Shown here in pieces: positions 35,020-46,546 of a DNA stretch of 64,000 bases (positions are counted from its first letter, which is position 1; every line of letters starts with the position of its first letter). Below the pieces are notes generated by a model. That model did no database searches and was not told the DNA's origin. It saw nothing but the letters and a program-made list of their open reading frames with translations. The translations under genes and the position numbers were made by a program. Source of the stretch: Sistotremastrum niveocremeum HHB9708 (lineage: Eukaryota; Basidiomycota; Agaricomycetes; Sistotremastrales; Sistotremastraceae); contig KV419401.1 of NCBI GenBank assembly GCA_001630475.1, positions 124,001 to 188,000 on the forward strand, read 5' to 3'.

Positions 35020-35921
35020 TCATGCGTCATTGATGGTGCGACTGCGCTCGTCCGTCTCGTTCTTGGCCGCAACAGATTGCGCTTGAGCTGCCAAACTGCC
35101 ATGAGGAGGTCGATACCCCAGGGCTTTATGCTCGACGGATTCGAGTGTATTTGCAAGATCTACACCCCGAGTTAAACCGATGATCTCCTTAAGAAAATCG
35201 TCACGGACCTTTCGTCACAGGTGTACCCTCTGCTATCTCTTTCAATCCAGGTGCTATCTCGTCAAGCGTGCGATTTCCTCCGTCTTGTGCATTTTGCGCA
35301 GCGGCAGCTTGTACTTGGGCAGATACGGAGCCTGAGCAGACCAGCATCAGGGTGCGAATCTTGAGAAGAGAGTGAATGATACGTACCCGGTGGGGGACGG
35401 TGCCCCATGGCTTTATGTTCTGCGCTTTGGATAGTACGCGCGACGTCTGATTTTGTGGTTAATATATGCGCATATAACGGAACCAAATTGCTTGCCTTCT
35501 GTGATTTTCCCTGTCACCTCCTCTTTCTCATGTTTGCTGATGACTGATTGAGCTTGAGCTGCGAGAGAACCGGGTGGTGGCCGATATCCAAGACTACAAG
35601 CAGTCGGGATGGTGCTGATATTAGGATGGGTGCAAATGCTCACGCTTTATGCTCCGCAGACATAAGTTTACGGGCTTGATCTAAGGACATGGTGAGATCT
35701 CATTGATGCTTGTTAGATAGATGTATGCGAACCTTTGGATAAGTGGTTGACGTCGATTTCAGGGACCAACCCAGGCTCTACGGTCTCATTCTTTCGCTCA
35801 GCACTACAGGTCGCGTATTAGGCGTCTCCTTTATCATTGTATGGATGGAAAAAACACACATTATACGCTCAGCGTCTTTACGGGCAGCGATCTCAATTTC
35901 AGTAATGGTTTGCGTCGACAT
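35020..35921 (-). CDS. SMP (seed maturation protein)-domain protein, three repeats
   Basis: Spliced on the minus strand, the gene starts at 35921 (MSTQTITEIEIAARKDAERI) and carries three copies of an SMP-type unit: AEHKALGYRPPPGSLAAQAQ, AEHKAMGHRPPPGSVSAQVQ and VEHKALGYRPPHGSLAAQAQ, each preceded by an Ala/Leu helix and followed by a polar segment (KHEKEEV, QNAQDGG, KNETDE). SMP domains are known from late-embryogenesis-abundant proteins of plant seeds and also occur in fungi; they are hydrophilic and tied to desiccation or stress tolerance. An ATG at 35690 lies inside the acceptor region of an intron, so it is not the start. The last repeat depends on splicing out GTCCGT...GTGTAG; unspliced, the protein would stop after repeat two. 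A TATA box sits 121 bp before the ATG. Confidence 0.78.
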
Positions 35922-36462
35922 ATTGGAAGTTTTAAGGTGTAGCAATTGGCGGATGAAACGCGCGTCCAGAGAACGAAAAAGTGATGATGGAGTACAGAAG
36001 AGAGAATGGTGGGCTATGTCGCGGATCCATGCTGATTCATCCTTTATATACTTTTTGAGTGCCACCTGCACGAGTGGAGAGGTAGAAGTAATCTCCACTT
36101 TTGGCGTTCATCTGACGTCAACGTTGCACGCGACACGCTCTGGGGATGCATATGCAGGCATCGTCGCTGCGTTGTTCGCGAACGTCGGATCGACTGTGGT
36201 TTGCTTGACCAGCACCAATGTTGGTAGCGGGTGAAGGAAAGGAAGAGATAACAGTGGATTACGTAACAAAAGGGCAGATACTAAGATAGTCAATAACTCA
36301 TATATATATATTATAAGATAGTATATAGATGAGATCGGGATGGGGAATGGGCCAACAATCGTCGTGCCAGTGATGTCCAATATAATCTTGAGCGACAAGG
36401 GCACGGACTCGGAATGTTGCTATAACGCGAACACCATCGCCGCAATCATTCGTCGACTGTTC
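35922..36462. other. Promoter of the SMP gene and 3' region of the MYND gene
   Basis: 541 bp. The left part carries the TATA box of the SMP gene. A (TA)n run near 36299-36325 is simple repeat. A hydrophobic frame on the minus strand (36108-36404) passes through this repeat and I do not accept it as a gene. Confidence 0.45.
36042..36050 (-). promoter_or_regulatory. TATA box of the SMP-domain gene
   Basis: TATATAAAG on the minus strand, 121 bp upstream of the start codon at 35921. Confidence 0.55.
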
Positions 36463-38797
36463 CTAGACTTCGATGACAGGCGATTTGCAATGCTGCTTGT
36501 GCTTTGGCCAGTCATGTCGCTGACTGATTATGCGCAGAGAAATCAGAATCAAAATAGACAAAGACGGGGTGCTTGACTTACCAGTCTTTATTACAATATA
36601 ACACGAGTTTACAGCGCGTACAGTTGTGCAAGACAGCAGTCGAATACCCGCACCACGAACAGCTGTATAACCTGACTTGTTTCTTGTTCGGCGTCCAAAT
36701 TAGGTACGGAGTTCTCGTCGCGCGGGTGAGTTCTCCGTTCGCAAGTGTTTTTCCAACCGGATCGGCATAGAAATCTTCAGGCAATTTAGCTTCGTGAGGA
36801 GCGACATCGGCTATGACTGCGAAGAACGTTTCCCATCTAGCCCCTTTGTCCCAGTTGGCCATTATAGCCAACCGTGCTCGCTTGATCCACGTGTCAGGAG
36901 GAGGCTGCTCCCAGATGAACTCGTAGATTTCTTCAGTAAGCTGATATTGATCTAGCAGACCCTAGCACCCGAGGCATGTCAGAGAAATACAGAAAATCAT
37001 GCATTGAAGATCTCTCACCGAAATTTCATGAAGATCGGAGCTCAAGTCCAATCCGGCCACAGTCAACCCGAGAATGATATACCGATCCAAGGCGTCCAGC
37101 ATGTACTGATAGTCTGGAGGAGCACGTTCGACGATGATTCTGAGATCATGAAAAGCAGTCTTCAAGTATGCAATAGCCTTATCCCAGATAGGACTATATT
37201 GGAGAGCGTGGGAGAGCTGACCGGTCGCAAAGGTCATAGCTGCGCAACCCCTGTAATAATGTAATTCCCAGAAGATATAAGGTGGAATATCGGTGCACTC
37301 CAGACCCTTTTCGGCCCATATGATGGTGGAAGCATCCAATTTCCTCGCCATGACCCAGTAAAAGAATGGATTTCCAGGATCTCGTAAGATGCCCGCAAGA
37401 GCTGCATGGTCTGCACCCTTTCGGTTACCCATCCGCGCGCAATAATGGGTGTCGAGGATATCTGCCGCATCGTGATCGTTCTGGGCACGCATGGCACGTG
37501 CACATTCCGGAAGGCAGTCTACCAAACGACGGCCCGTGAAAGGGGGTGAAGTTGAGACGACGGGATCCTCATTGACAAAGTACGCGCAAACCAGACCACA
37601 AGGCAACATGTCTGACAGCAGAAATTGTTCTGCAAGGGTTTTGCCAAGTTTGATGAGGTCACCATCCTTGCGGCACTCAATTGCGGCCTCCTTCACTACG
37701 CCGAGCAGTTTTGATAGTGCGTAGGATACACACTTGTCGAGACCGTAGCGCGTCATGGCTTCACTGATTTTCGGAGGCAGTTCGGTCTCGAGTCCGAAGT
37801 TCTCGATGGTATGGGTCGTTTGATGTGGCACTTGTGGGGTGAGGGTATAGTATAGTTGTACTATGCTGTGCATCCCACGACATCTGATTGCGAAGCATGA
37901 GCTTCTCAAACAGGCAACAATGAAAGCAATGGCATCTGGGCTCTGGGCCAAGGGCTCCTTGAAATGGCGTGCAGACCCTAGGACAAATAGGCATAGGATA
38001 TGATGGAGATCCCACCAGTCGAAATGAAGTTGACCGTTGACCTCCATGTGGTCCAATGTTAATTGAACTGCCTTGTCATACATGGCTGGTTGTACAGGAG
38101 GTTCGCAACCACATGTCGGCCTGGGACTGCAGGGAAAAGCGGAGAAGAGGTGCGCGAGGACGGAGATGCACGTGAATGCGTTTTCCACGTCCATCTTATT
38201 GGACGGCGAGGCCAGACATTTTTCAAGCACTTCGATCAGGACGGGGACCGTCTCGAAAACGACCTGGTATGGTATGTTGCCGTGATGATGGGTGGCATCG
38301 TGAAGCATTCCCAATGCAGCACCCGCAATAGTGGGTTCGCGCACCACTGCTAGAACCTTTTGCAAGCAGCTGCAATCTGAAGTGGGTATAGTCAACTTCC
38401 CGCATGATTGAGATGAATGATATTAATGGCTTGTGGCGGACGCACTCGGCCTACGTACCCTCTTCAAACAATTTATCCCTCAGATGTACATCACCGGCTA
38501 TCCTTCTAAGAACTGCAACGACGCCAGCCATCACTTTCAGATCTCCCGGACTATCGTCCCAGCAGTCTTCCAGTTTGGAAAGAACAGCCTTGAAGTTCTT
38601 GTGCACCAACTTGAATCCATATCGGTGCGATAAGTCTATGTCTTGATTCAGCCACGGCGAATGTCTGAGTGATTTAGAAACGTACTAATTCTGTTTGTCT
38701 TGCATATCGTGTCCGCGGTGCCCTCCCATCCTAGAATTTCAGCTGGTACGACGTCCTTCGGAGCTGTCTGTCGAATCCTGGGTTGTATCAAAGCCAT
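36463..38797 (-). CDS. MYND zinc-finger protein, copy 1
   Basis: Inferred exons run from 38797 (MALIQPRIRQTAPKDVVPAE) through LSHRYGFKLVHKNF and a long central exon to the C-terminal MYND finger. The finger reads CSWCGYSTAVLHNC, CTRCKLVLYC, then NKDCQRHDWPKHKQHC once the last intron is spliced at ATAATCAG|TCAG, so the Cys/His set is complete; the protein ends SPVIEV. The roughly 600-residue part before it is all-helical in appearance (LVVLIEVLEKCLAS-like repeats), reminiscent of ARM/HEAT packing, but I recognise no named domain there. MYND fingers bind proline-rich peptides in partner proteins. This layout, long helical region plus C-terminal MYND, is common in expanded families of mushroom-forming fungi with no known role. 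A paralogue follows at 39366-41726. Confidence 0.82.
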
Positions 38798-39365
38798 TGG
38801 TGATGGTGGTGGCCACAGTCCGAATGGGATTGGATTTCTATCCTAATTCCTCGGCGAAGGCTCGAAAGCACGGTATATGAGGCTATCTTCGAGAGTTGTT
38901 GTTGTTTTATCTCCAGCATTTTTCAGGTTAAAAAAGTGACCCAGAGTGGGGCCTGATCAGGGCTGATTGCGCCTGAACAAGCCTGAGCGCTGCCGAGAAT
39001 GCCGATGCTGGCTTATTTCTGCAAAAGTTTCTTCTTTTCGACCGGAAATACCATGTCGGTCCTCTCCCGCTCGAGGGAAATTCTGTTCGATCATGTCGTC
39101 CTGGACTCGTCCATCACTCGAGTACTCGCTGTTGACAATGATTTCACGGATTTCAAACAGCGGGATACTAATTACAAAACTGGGGATATTATACTAGCAC
39201 TACTAATCATACTTCGACTCAACAATATACTCATGTTGTAGTGAACGCGAGTCCCTAAGACGTTAACGTTTTATGTAGATATCAAGACAATATCAAAACT
39301 CAGCGCTCATTAACCTAAACTATAATTCTCGAAAAGTGATCTGTTGTGTGACCCGTCGCGTCAAG
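38798..39365. other. Intergenic between the two MYND genes
   Basis: 568 bp, AT-rich in its second half (39150-39340). No gene is supported. It must hold the promoter of MYND copy 1 and the terminator of copy 2, since both run on the minus strand. Confidence 0.45.
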
Positions 39366-41726
39366 CTAGAGCTCTATCTCGGGAGATGTGCATTCTGCCT
39401 TATGCACACTCCAGTGGTACTTCTGACTATAGAACAAAGTGAGAATATCGGACTGCCAGCGTGTGTAAGAGCAGTTACCAGTTAGCATCACAATAGCGTG
39501 CTTTCCCACAACGCGAACACTTCCGCATGACAGCGGTGGAACTATGACACCAGGAGCACTTGTAGAGTTTGATTTCTCTGTTGTTCGTGCCCCTGACCGT
39601 GGATGCTTCAGAATGTTCGCGAGGGACATCCTTCTTTGCCATCGACTGCAGTTCCTCAGAGTCGATCGCCAGAGTCTCCGTCAGAGCTTTCTGTTGTAAG
39701 TTAGCTAACCACGGTAAAATGTCCGATGTTCTCTCGATAAAGATGTCCCACTCCTTCGCGGCCTTTGGAAGTTCGCGCATTATGGTCGTTCTCACGCAAT
39801 TCATGAGCGTGATCGGAGCAGAGTTCTCAAAGAAGAATGCATGAATTTCTTCTGCGAGCTTGTACTTCTCCAGAATATCCTGTTGGTATCCATTTTTGTT
39901 AGGCTGTCATGACCTTGCATAAGTATAGGAAAGACTTGACTGTTATCTCCGGTAAATCTGGGCTGAATTTAGGACCATTTAGCACAATGCTGAGAATGAT
40001 GAACTGATCCAGTGCAGAAAGCATGTCCGTCGCATCAGGAGGAGCGCCTTCGATGTAGACCTTCATATCTTCATGAGCACATCGTAAGTAGGCCACGCCC
40101 TGTTCTAGTCGAGCTGGGTCCATGACAGCGTTCTCGAGCTCGGTAATTGCACGGGCCAACGCGAAGGATCCTCGGCTGAAAAGTAGTTCGTAGTAAATGA
40201 TTCCTTGGTTATTCTCGCATTCTAAGCCCTTTCTGACGGCGTCGATGGATTGGGTACCGTGAGTGCGATTCAGGACGTAATAAAAGAACGGTATCGTGGG
40301 GTTCCGAGAAATAGCGGCCCTAGCTAAGTCTCCAAGAGCGTCCAATTTGCTAGGCCCATGTGCCCGGAGATAATGAAGTTCTACGATGTCCGCCGCATCA
40401 AGTTCATTCTCTGCGCGTAAAGCAAGAGCAGCGTGATGCAAGCTTTCCCGCCAATCACTAAAGGGTACTAGCTTGGGTTGGCTAGCATCTGTGGAGTCGA
40501 GAACGCCGCAAAAGTGTAAGCTTCCAGCCCGGGGAATAATCTCGGCGAGAGATCTGCCGTACACCAAAAGGTCACCATCTGTGGTGCATTGCTCGGTAGC
40601 GCACAGCATGTCTTCGTACGCTTTGAGCTTCACCTCAATATGACAGTCCTCAGCACCGTAAGACGACAGCGCCTCCTGTATCTTTTGAGGGGGCGTCTGT
40701 GTTATTGCTCTCTCCATGACGGCGAAGGTGATCTCAGAATGGCGAGCTGTCTTTTTGTGGCGATCAATGTCTTCCAAACGATACACCCCCAAAACCCCCT
40801 GACCTCTGAATGCGATGGAAGGACTTCGCAAACAGGCCGCCATAAGTCTGATTGCGTTAGGGTGCTGGTGAAAGAGATCTCTTGCAACGGAAGGAAGTTC
40901 GGTTATCATGGTGACACCATGTATAAGTTCATTCCAAGTAATATTTAGGCCCTTGGCGCGGATACGGTCCAATGCCAGCGGCAGGATCTTGTGAACTCGA
41001 AGTTGTTCAAGTCGAGAAGGCGAGGTAGGACACCAAGATGCCGTACGAAAAAGTGACGTGAACATATGGCAGATGATCGGAAGGCACTGCTCTACTCCGT
41101 CATCGACCCAGTCCGCTGGTGGGTCCAAAGAGCTTTCGAGTACTCGAACAATGGCAGGAAGTGTTTCCACAGCGAGAAGATCTGGGATATGAGGTCCTCC
41201 ATGATGGCTGGCGGTATGGAGGGTTTCCAATGCGAGACCCCGGGTGGTGGGATGACTCAGACTCATGACGATCTTCGATACAAATGTAGGACCTGGCCGA
41301 TGTGAATCAGCAAATTGTGTGTTCAATGAACCCTAGATCCTCAAACCTGAGTTAAGCATCTTGTCCCGCAAGAGCACATCGGGAGCTATCCTGCCGAAGA
41401 TCACCAGGATGCCGCCTATCACCAAGACATTTCCTTTATTTTCGTTCCAACACTTGCTTAGTTGAAAAAGCGTATACGAAAAGTTTTTATGGAGCTCCTT
41501 AAACGCTGTGCGATCGGATAAGTCTGTGAAGTGGCTCTGATATTAGGGTCACATAGCTGAAGGAAAAGTATCACTCGCCAATTTTCAGTCTTCTACAGAT
41601 GATATCTGCGCTTTTCTCCCAAGAGTTAACCTCCAAAAGTTCTTGCGTAAGTGCATTGAATGGCGTTTCGTGACAATTGGGGCAGGTGACGCAGGTCAGC
41701 TTCTGCCGACCATTCCTGCTCTGCAT
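39366..41726 (-). CDS. MYND zinc-finger protein, copy 2
   Basis: A paralogue of the preceding gene with the same exon plan. The start at 41726 (MQSRNGRQKLTC) leads to EVNSWEKSADIICRRLKI, joined through what looks like a GC-donor intron (ATTG|GCGAGT) to DLSDRTAFKELHKNF, which aligns with NLSHRYGFKLVHKNF of copy 1. The large exon (39899-41292) is helical. The MYND finger is CSWCHSSTAVMRKC, CSRCGKARYC, DANCQKYHWSVHKAEC, requiring a last intron at the same position as in copy 1; the end is TSPEIEL. The N-terminus has an extra CVTCPNCHETP with four metal-type residues (C, C, C, H) that copy 1 lacks. Confidence 0.8.
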
Positions 41727-42204
41727 GCGATTTTCCCGACGACCCATCTAGACGGGAAAGTTGGTGTTTTTCGTTACTACCGGGTTTCTTTGGCGGAGAC
41801 TCTTCAGAAAGAGACTGATGTCGATGGTTGTTTGTACATTTGATCCTAACTGGATGTCTTCATGCGAGATCAGCGTGATAGACATGTCGAGGCCGCAATT
41901 GGAAGTGAGAGGCCTGCTGGAATGTCAAAGCACCGGCAAGCAAACCGGCAATCGTTTGAGGTTTCAATCTCCGAAGGGAATACAAATCTGGTGGCATTTA
42001 GAATAAATTTTATTTTGAAACACAACACTACCAGAATGTTCAACACGGTCTCCCTACCAGTGCTATATTCGGGGGAGAATATCTTTAGGAATGTACAACT
42101 GATTAAGGATGAATCGGGATGATCAACCGCCCCTCAAAATCCGGGAACCAAACCGCGGCCGGCATCCGTTTCATATCTTCCGGTATAATAAAGACTAATA
42201 TCGA
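41727..42204. other. Intergenic, no gene
   Basis: 478 bp between the MYND copy 2 promoter side and the RTT106 3' end. No coding signal seen. Confidence 0.4.
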
Positions 42205-43776
42205 CTACAGCGAATAGTTTGATCCTGCATCGTCTTCCTCCGACTCGACCTCAGCTTTCTCCTTCCGCTTTCCCTTGCCCTTCGCACTTGAACCCGCACC
42301 TAAGTCTTCTTCAACCATATCAACAACCATGTCCATCGCAGCCTTAGACATTTTCGGCATAGCTCCAGGACGAAGGAGTGGATGAAGAGCCTCGTCAAGA
42401 GGGCCATCGGCATCGTCTCCTTGGTCTTCAGTGTCTTCATCATCCGCGTCGTCGTCGTCACCTCCTCCATCTGAATCTTCATTGCTCGAACCAGACGAAG
42501 GCGAGCCGCCGTCTGAATCAGAGTCGGCTTGGAAGTCCTCATCGTCACTCTCCTCGCCCAACGCTTCGAGATCATCTTCTTCCATATCAGCATCGGTTGC
42601 TTTCCCTTTACCCTTGTCAAGTTTCTTTGGAGCCTCGTCTTCGGTAGCCGGAGTCGAAGCAGATGCGCTCTTCGACTTCTTCCCATTCCCGAAGAACTTC
42701 TCGTGTCTTCTGATCCATCCGGTGACAACGTCCATCTCCTTGCCTTCAATGAGTGAGAATTCGGTGATGGCTCCTCCACCCGTGTCGTCTTCGTCTTCCT
42801 CGACATCATCGCCAGCTACGTCGGACCGCTTCTGCAGAGCAATGGTGAAATTCCGTCCAGACGGACTCACAGTCCATACACTCTGAAGCTGAACCACTGG
42901 AATGAACTCGCAAGGCTTCTTCTCCCCAAATAAGACGCCTTGTTTGAAGAAATAAAGATGTCCATCCTTGGCTCCTTTATAGCAGTCGATGCAAGCAAGG
43001 CCAGCTTGCGAGACAAAATGAGCCGCGTTATGCTCTATAAGCGGTAAAGTGGAAAGGTGTGAGAGGAATCGTCGAAAGAGAGGTTCCGTTTGTGTTCCCT
43101 TGGGGTGAGTTTCCGAAACTGGTGTGTTGTTAGGAAACGATGTGGTCTTCAATGGTGCGGTAGATGTGGCATCGACAGCAAAGATGACCTGCTCTGCAGG
43201 CTTTGTGTCTGAATAGAGCACAACTGTGATAGAAGGCTTTGGCTTCTTTGGTGTGGGTAAGAGGAAAGCGCGGTCGTATGAGGAAATCGTAACGCTAGCT
43301 TCTCGGTCTCCGGATGACTGGTTCGTGAATATGATGGAGTTGGTGGTGACCGTAATATCGACCTTTTTGCGTATGGGGGAGGTGACGCTGATAGCGTGAA
43401 GTGTAAAGAGCTTTTCAGAATCACCCCCGGACGATGCTTCGTCGCCAGAGTCCAACTTGGCTTTCTTCCCATTAGTATTGTCCGCGCCAGGGACCGCATC
43501 GTCCTCTCGGGCGCGTACATGGATCGGCCCATTCAAATTTTGGAGAGCTCTCTTAAAGCTCTCTTGTGCAGCACGCCATTCTTCGAGCTGGTGCGCATTT
43601 CCATTCTCGGTTGCCGTGCCAGCAGGTATGTCACCTAGGACGAACCGCAGAATATTCTCCAGTAAATTTTGAGACCCCGGGGTTGATGCAAGTTCTGCAT
43701 ACTGAGGCGTTTTCAAGACTGATGGGCGATATTTTGAGAGCTCGTCAAAATAATTGACGGATGGTGGCAGGGACAT
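42205..43776 (-). CDS. RTT106: Histone chaperone, Rtt106 type
   Basis: A 523-residue single-exon protein with a tandem PH-like histone-chaperone core (Rtt106/Pob3 domain). The core is recognisable from KLFTLHAISVTSPIRKKVDI, through IISSYDRAFLLPTPK-like text and IECYKGAKDG-like text, to FFKQGVLFGEKKPCEFIPV and SGRNFTIAL. The C-terminal 150 residues are extremely acidic (runs such as DDDDADDEDTEDQGDDADG), followed by a basic patch GKGKRKEK. Rtt106 binds H3-H4, preferring H3K56ac, in replication-coupled nucleosome assembly and heterochromatin silencing. Pob3/SSRP1 would be longer with an additional N-terminal domain, so Rtt106 is favoured. Opposite-frame long ORFs across the acidic region are shadows. 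Confidence 0.83.
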   Translation of the reverse strand: MSLPPSVNYFDELSKYRPSVLKTPQYAELASTPGSQNLLENILRFVLGDIPAGTATENGNAHQLEEWRAAQESFKRALQNLNGPIHVRAREDDAVPGADNTNGKKAKLDSGDEASSGGDSEKLFTLHAISVTSPIRKKVDITVTTNSIIFTNQSSGDREASVTISSYDRAFLLPTPKKPKPSITVVLYSDTKPAEQVIFAVDATSTAPLKTTSFPNNTPVSETHPKGTQTEPLFRRFLSHLSTLPLIEHNAAHFVSQAGLACIDCYKGAKDGHLYFFKQGVLFGEKKPCEFIPVVQLQSVWTVSPSGRNFTIALQKRSDVAGDDVEEDEDDTGGGAITEFSLIEGKEMDVVTGWIRRHEKFFGNGKKSKSASASTPATEDEAPKKLDKGKGKATDADMEEDDLEALGEESDDEDFQADSDSDGGSPSSGSSNEDSDGGGDDDDADDEDTEDQGDDADGPLDEALHPLLRPGAMPKMSKAAMDMVVDMVEEDLGAGSSAKGKGKRKEKAEVESEEDDAGSNYSL

Positions 43777-44260
43777 AGGGGAGCTCTAAGGGCAGGACAT
43801 ATCGGCTTCTATATCCGACATATTTTTTTGCTTCCGTTCTTGGTTCCCTTTTGCAGGCAACATTTTAGGCATCGCAATAGGACTCACAACGCTCGCTACA
43901 CTGCGCGTAACAATGTTCGTTGATCATTGACGCATCTCTCTATATCTTCACGGGCTTTGTCTCATCGTGCTCTATATTCCCAACCAACTCAAATATTATT
44001 TCTGTGACGACAATCCCAAACCTGTGGGACGCCACCTTGAACGCAGAAGGCCTACACGTGGTGCAACAAGCTTTATTCTTATACGGTTTCACGCTTAGAT
44101 CACTAGGAGCTCAGGCCGTTATGCAGTGAGCTTCGACATAGGGGCACGTTGTAGCCCGGTCGCCGGCATAAGATGTGTGCACCGCACTCGGCTTCGCTAT
44201 ACCTTGTATCCCCACCCATCCACCTCCATTCATTAACGATCCTGTCTCGATTCCGCGGTC
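43777..44260. other. Divergent promoter region, RTT106 / kinase 1
   Basis: 484 bp between two start codons on opposite strands; no coding signal or clear TATA box. Confidence 0.4.
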
Positions 44261-45800
44261 ATGCCAGCTCGGACTTGCGATAGCCATCCTCACGCATTCG
44301 AGGACTTGACAGATCGAATCACCTTCAACCCCGACACAGCCACCTTCATCGGCTCTGGAGGTTCTTCAGATATATACAAGACAACTTTCAATGGCAAAGA
44401 TGTGGCAATCAAAGTTTTCAGAGATATACTTGTGAGGAGAGAAGAAAAACGGCGTTTACTGGCTAGGGTACGTCTTCGAAACTCTTGGATGGAGCGTCAT
44501 TCTGACTGATCTGCAGAGGATCAATGCTGAAACGAAAGCATGGTCGATCATGAAGCACAAAAATATCTTACCCTTCCTGGGTGTCTTCTTTTTCCGTGGC
44601 GGACATGGATTGGCAGGAAGTTCAATTACGATGTTTTCGCTTGTGTCGCCTTGGATGAAGAACGGGACTGTGACTGAATACCTCCGGCATCAATCGACCA
44701 AAAATCGTCCGCAGGTCCGCATAGAACTTGTATGTGATTATCAATTATGCATATCGAAACACTCTAATTGTAGAATCTACCAGCTAACTGATATTGCCAA
44801 TGGCCTTACTTACCTTCATTCGCACGGGATAGTCCACGGAGATATTAAAGGGGTGAGTAATACCTTATATCCTCTGCTTTAAGGTCTCTGAAGATCATTC
44901 CAGTGTAACATACTTGTCTCGGATGACGGAGCAGCACTTCTGGCCGATTTCGGTTTGGCCAAGCGTACGGAGACGAACTCGACCTCTATGAATGATGCCG
45001 ATACTTCCACCAACAATGGTCCGAGGGGTACTATCCGCTGGATGGCACCGGAACTAGCATGTGCTGAGAGTGCATCCAACCCAACTCGAGAAAGCGATAT
45101 CTGGAGCTTTGGTTGTGTCGTTCTCGTGCGTCCATCACTATGAGTATTCATACTGAGTACTTATGACCTCTGGAAACAGGAATTGATAGCATCCGTCCTC
45201 CCCTATGAAAAGCGCAGAAACCCTTTCAATGTCATACACGCGATGATGCATCACGAGCCACCCGCCAAATGCGAGAAATCCAAACCTGACGAAAATGCCC
45301 TCGGCATCGCGTCCGGAATCCCTATCTCATTTCACAAATATCCTACTCTGTGGGCGTTATGCCAGTCCTGCTGGAATTTCAATCCAGCCATTCGGCCGAA
45401 TTGCAAAGTGATCTTGGAGAGCCTACATGAAGCTGCCGAATTTACAAACTCTCTGCTTCGCGGGTTGAATACTGGAGCACCGCTGACGGACAGCGTTCAG
45501 TTGAACGGCGGTCGGATTGACTCCAGTCTGCCTTTTGATCCCTGTCGACCGTTCCAAGATTTCAGTTTCCACTTCGATCCCTCGACGCATCCTCTTTTCC
45601 AAGGGGCGACGATCTCGACGTCGCCTTTCGAAGACTTTGCTCTCTCCTTTGATCATTCCACGCTTTTCGAAATGCCTGAAGAGCTCTCCGAATCTCACAA
45701 TACGCGGGACCTTCGGGCGACGCCGTCAGAGCCATTGCACGATTTCGATGCTTTCGCCTTCTGCCCGACTCCGCAACCTCGTGCAATATGGGCACAATAG
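44261..45800 (+). CDS. Protein kinase, basidiomycete TKL-like type, copy 1
   Basis: A compact protein kinase of about 450 residues. Motifs: a glycine loop IGSGGSSDIYK, VAIKVFRD with the ATP-binding Lys, IMKHKNILPFLGV, the hinge SPWMKNGTVTEYL, the catalytic loop HGDIKGCNIL (HGD instead of HRD), LADFGLAK, and GTIRWMAPEL, then ESDIWSFGCVVLELI and IRPNCKVILESL. After the kinase fold there is a Phe/Asp/Ser/Pro-rich tail of about 120 residues (repeats of F-E-D-F-A-L-S-F-D type) ending IWAQ. Such kinases, close to tyrosine-kinase-like families by hinge and RWMAPE sequence, are expanded in mushroom-forming fungi; targets are unknown. Five exons are inferred, intact by eye. A paralogue follows on the same strand. 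Confidence 0.85.
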
Positions 45801-46546
45801 GGGTCTCGCTCTATTTTCGGTCCTGCAATGCAGATTCCAGGATACTGATGCAATCTCGTTTTTCTTTTTTTTTCACCAGGACGTTAGGTCCTTATTGTCA
45901 GGGACAGCTTCTTCGGATGTACATTGGGTAAACCCGAAAAACCAATTTCCTAATCTCTAATCTACTACATGTACTACTATATTCTGTATCCGACTGGAGC
46001 CTTTATGCTGATAAAGGACTCAAGAACTCCGTCCATGGGCTTTCAGACTGCCTTCAGAGAGCTATACGAGATACTGAAGCCGTTTTCCAAATTCCAATAT
46101 TATTCTTGATTTTCGTTCCCGGAGTTCGGCATGTCATCATGGCCGGTTCCCGAATCTGTCGAGCTGTCGCCATGAAACCATGGATGCGCATAATGGCTCC
46201 AGTCATCGTGCAGTACACAGCATGCCACAATCTCATTCACATAGCTATCTCGATGCCCACACTGGAGCGCTATGCGAGGATAGTACCTCTATACGCTCTC
46301 CCTCATATTATGAAGAGACAAGGTCGGAGAGCTGGTTGGAGCCAGCGCTCACTGGCAGCTCATAGTTTTCGTCAACTCGAATGGTTTCATGACACTTGAG
46401 CTCAGCCTGAGCTCATGTACACTCGGCGGGACGATAAATAGCCTTGCCAATAGGTGGCACAGTCCCTCAGCCGCGCGAGCTTGGACTCTTGCACTGCTTT
46501 GAGTCTCTCTTCCATACTGCCCATCTTTCCACAACGTGTTCGACGC
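45801..46546. other. Intergenic between tandem kinases
   Basis: 746 bp. A short His/Ser-rich frame (46180-46365, MDAHNGSSHRAVHS at its start) is open but unrecognised and too short to call. The right end holds the promoter of kinase 2. Confidence 0.4.

Noticed and set aside
35688-35690. ATG as the start of the SMP gene
   Set aside because: It lies in the acceptor end of an intron (CATGTCCTTAG); the upstream exon from 35921 joins in frame and extends the protein.
36108-36404. Hydrophobic 98-residue frame on the minus strand
   Set aside because: It runs through a (TA)n repeat and overlaps the SMP promoter; Ile/Leu/Tyr bias is due to the repeat.
42300-42886. Overlapping long frames on both strands across the RTT106 acidic tail
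   Set aside because: They arise from GAC/GAA/GAT-rich codons and are Ser- or Arg/Lys-rich without structure.
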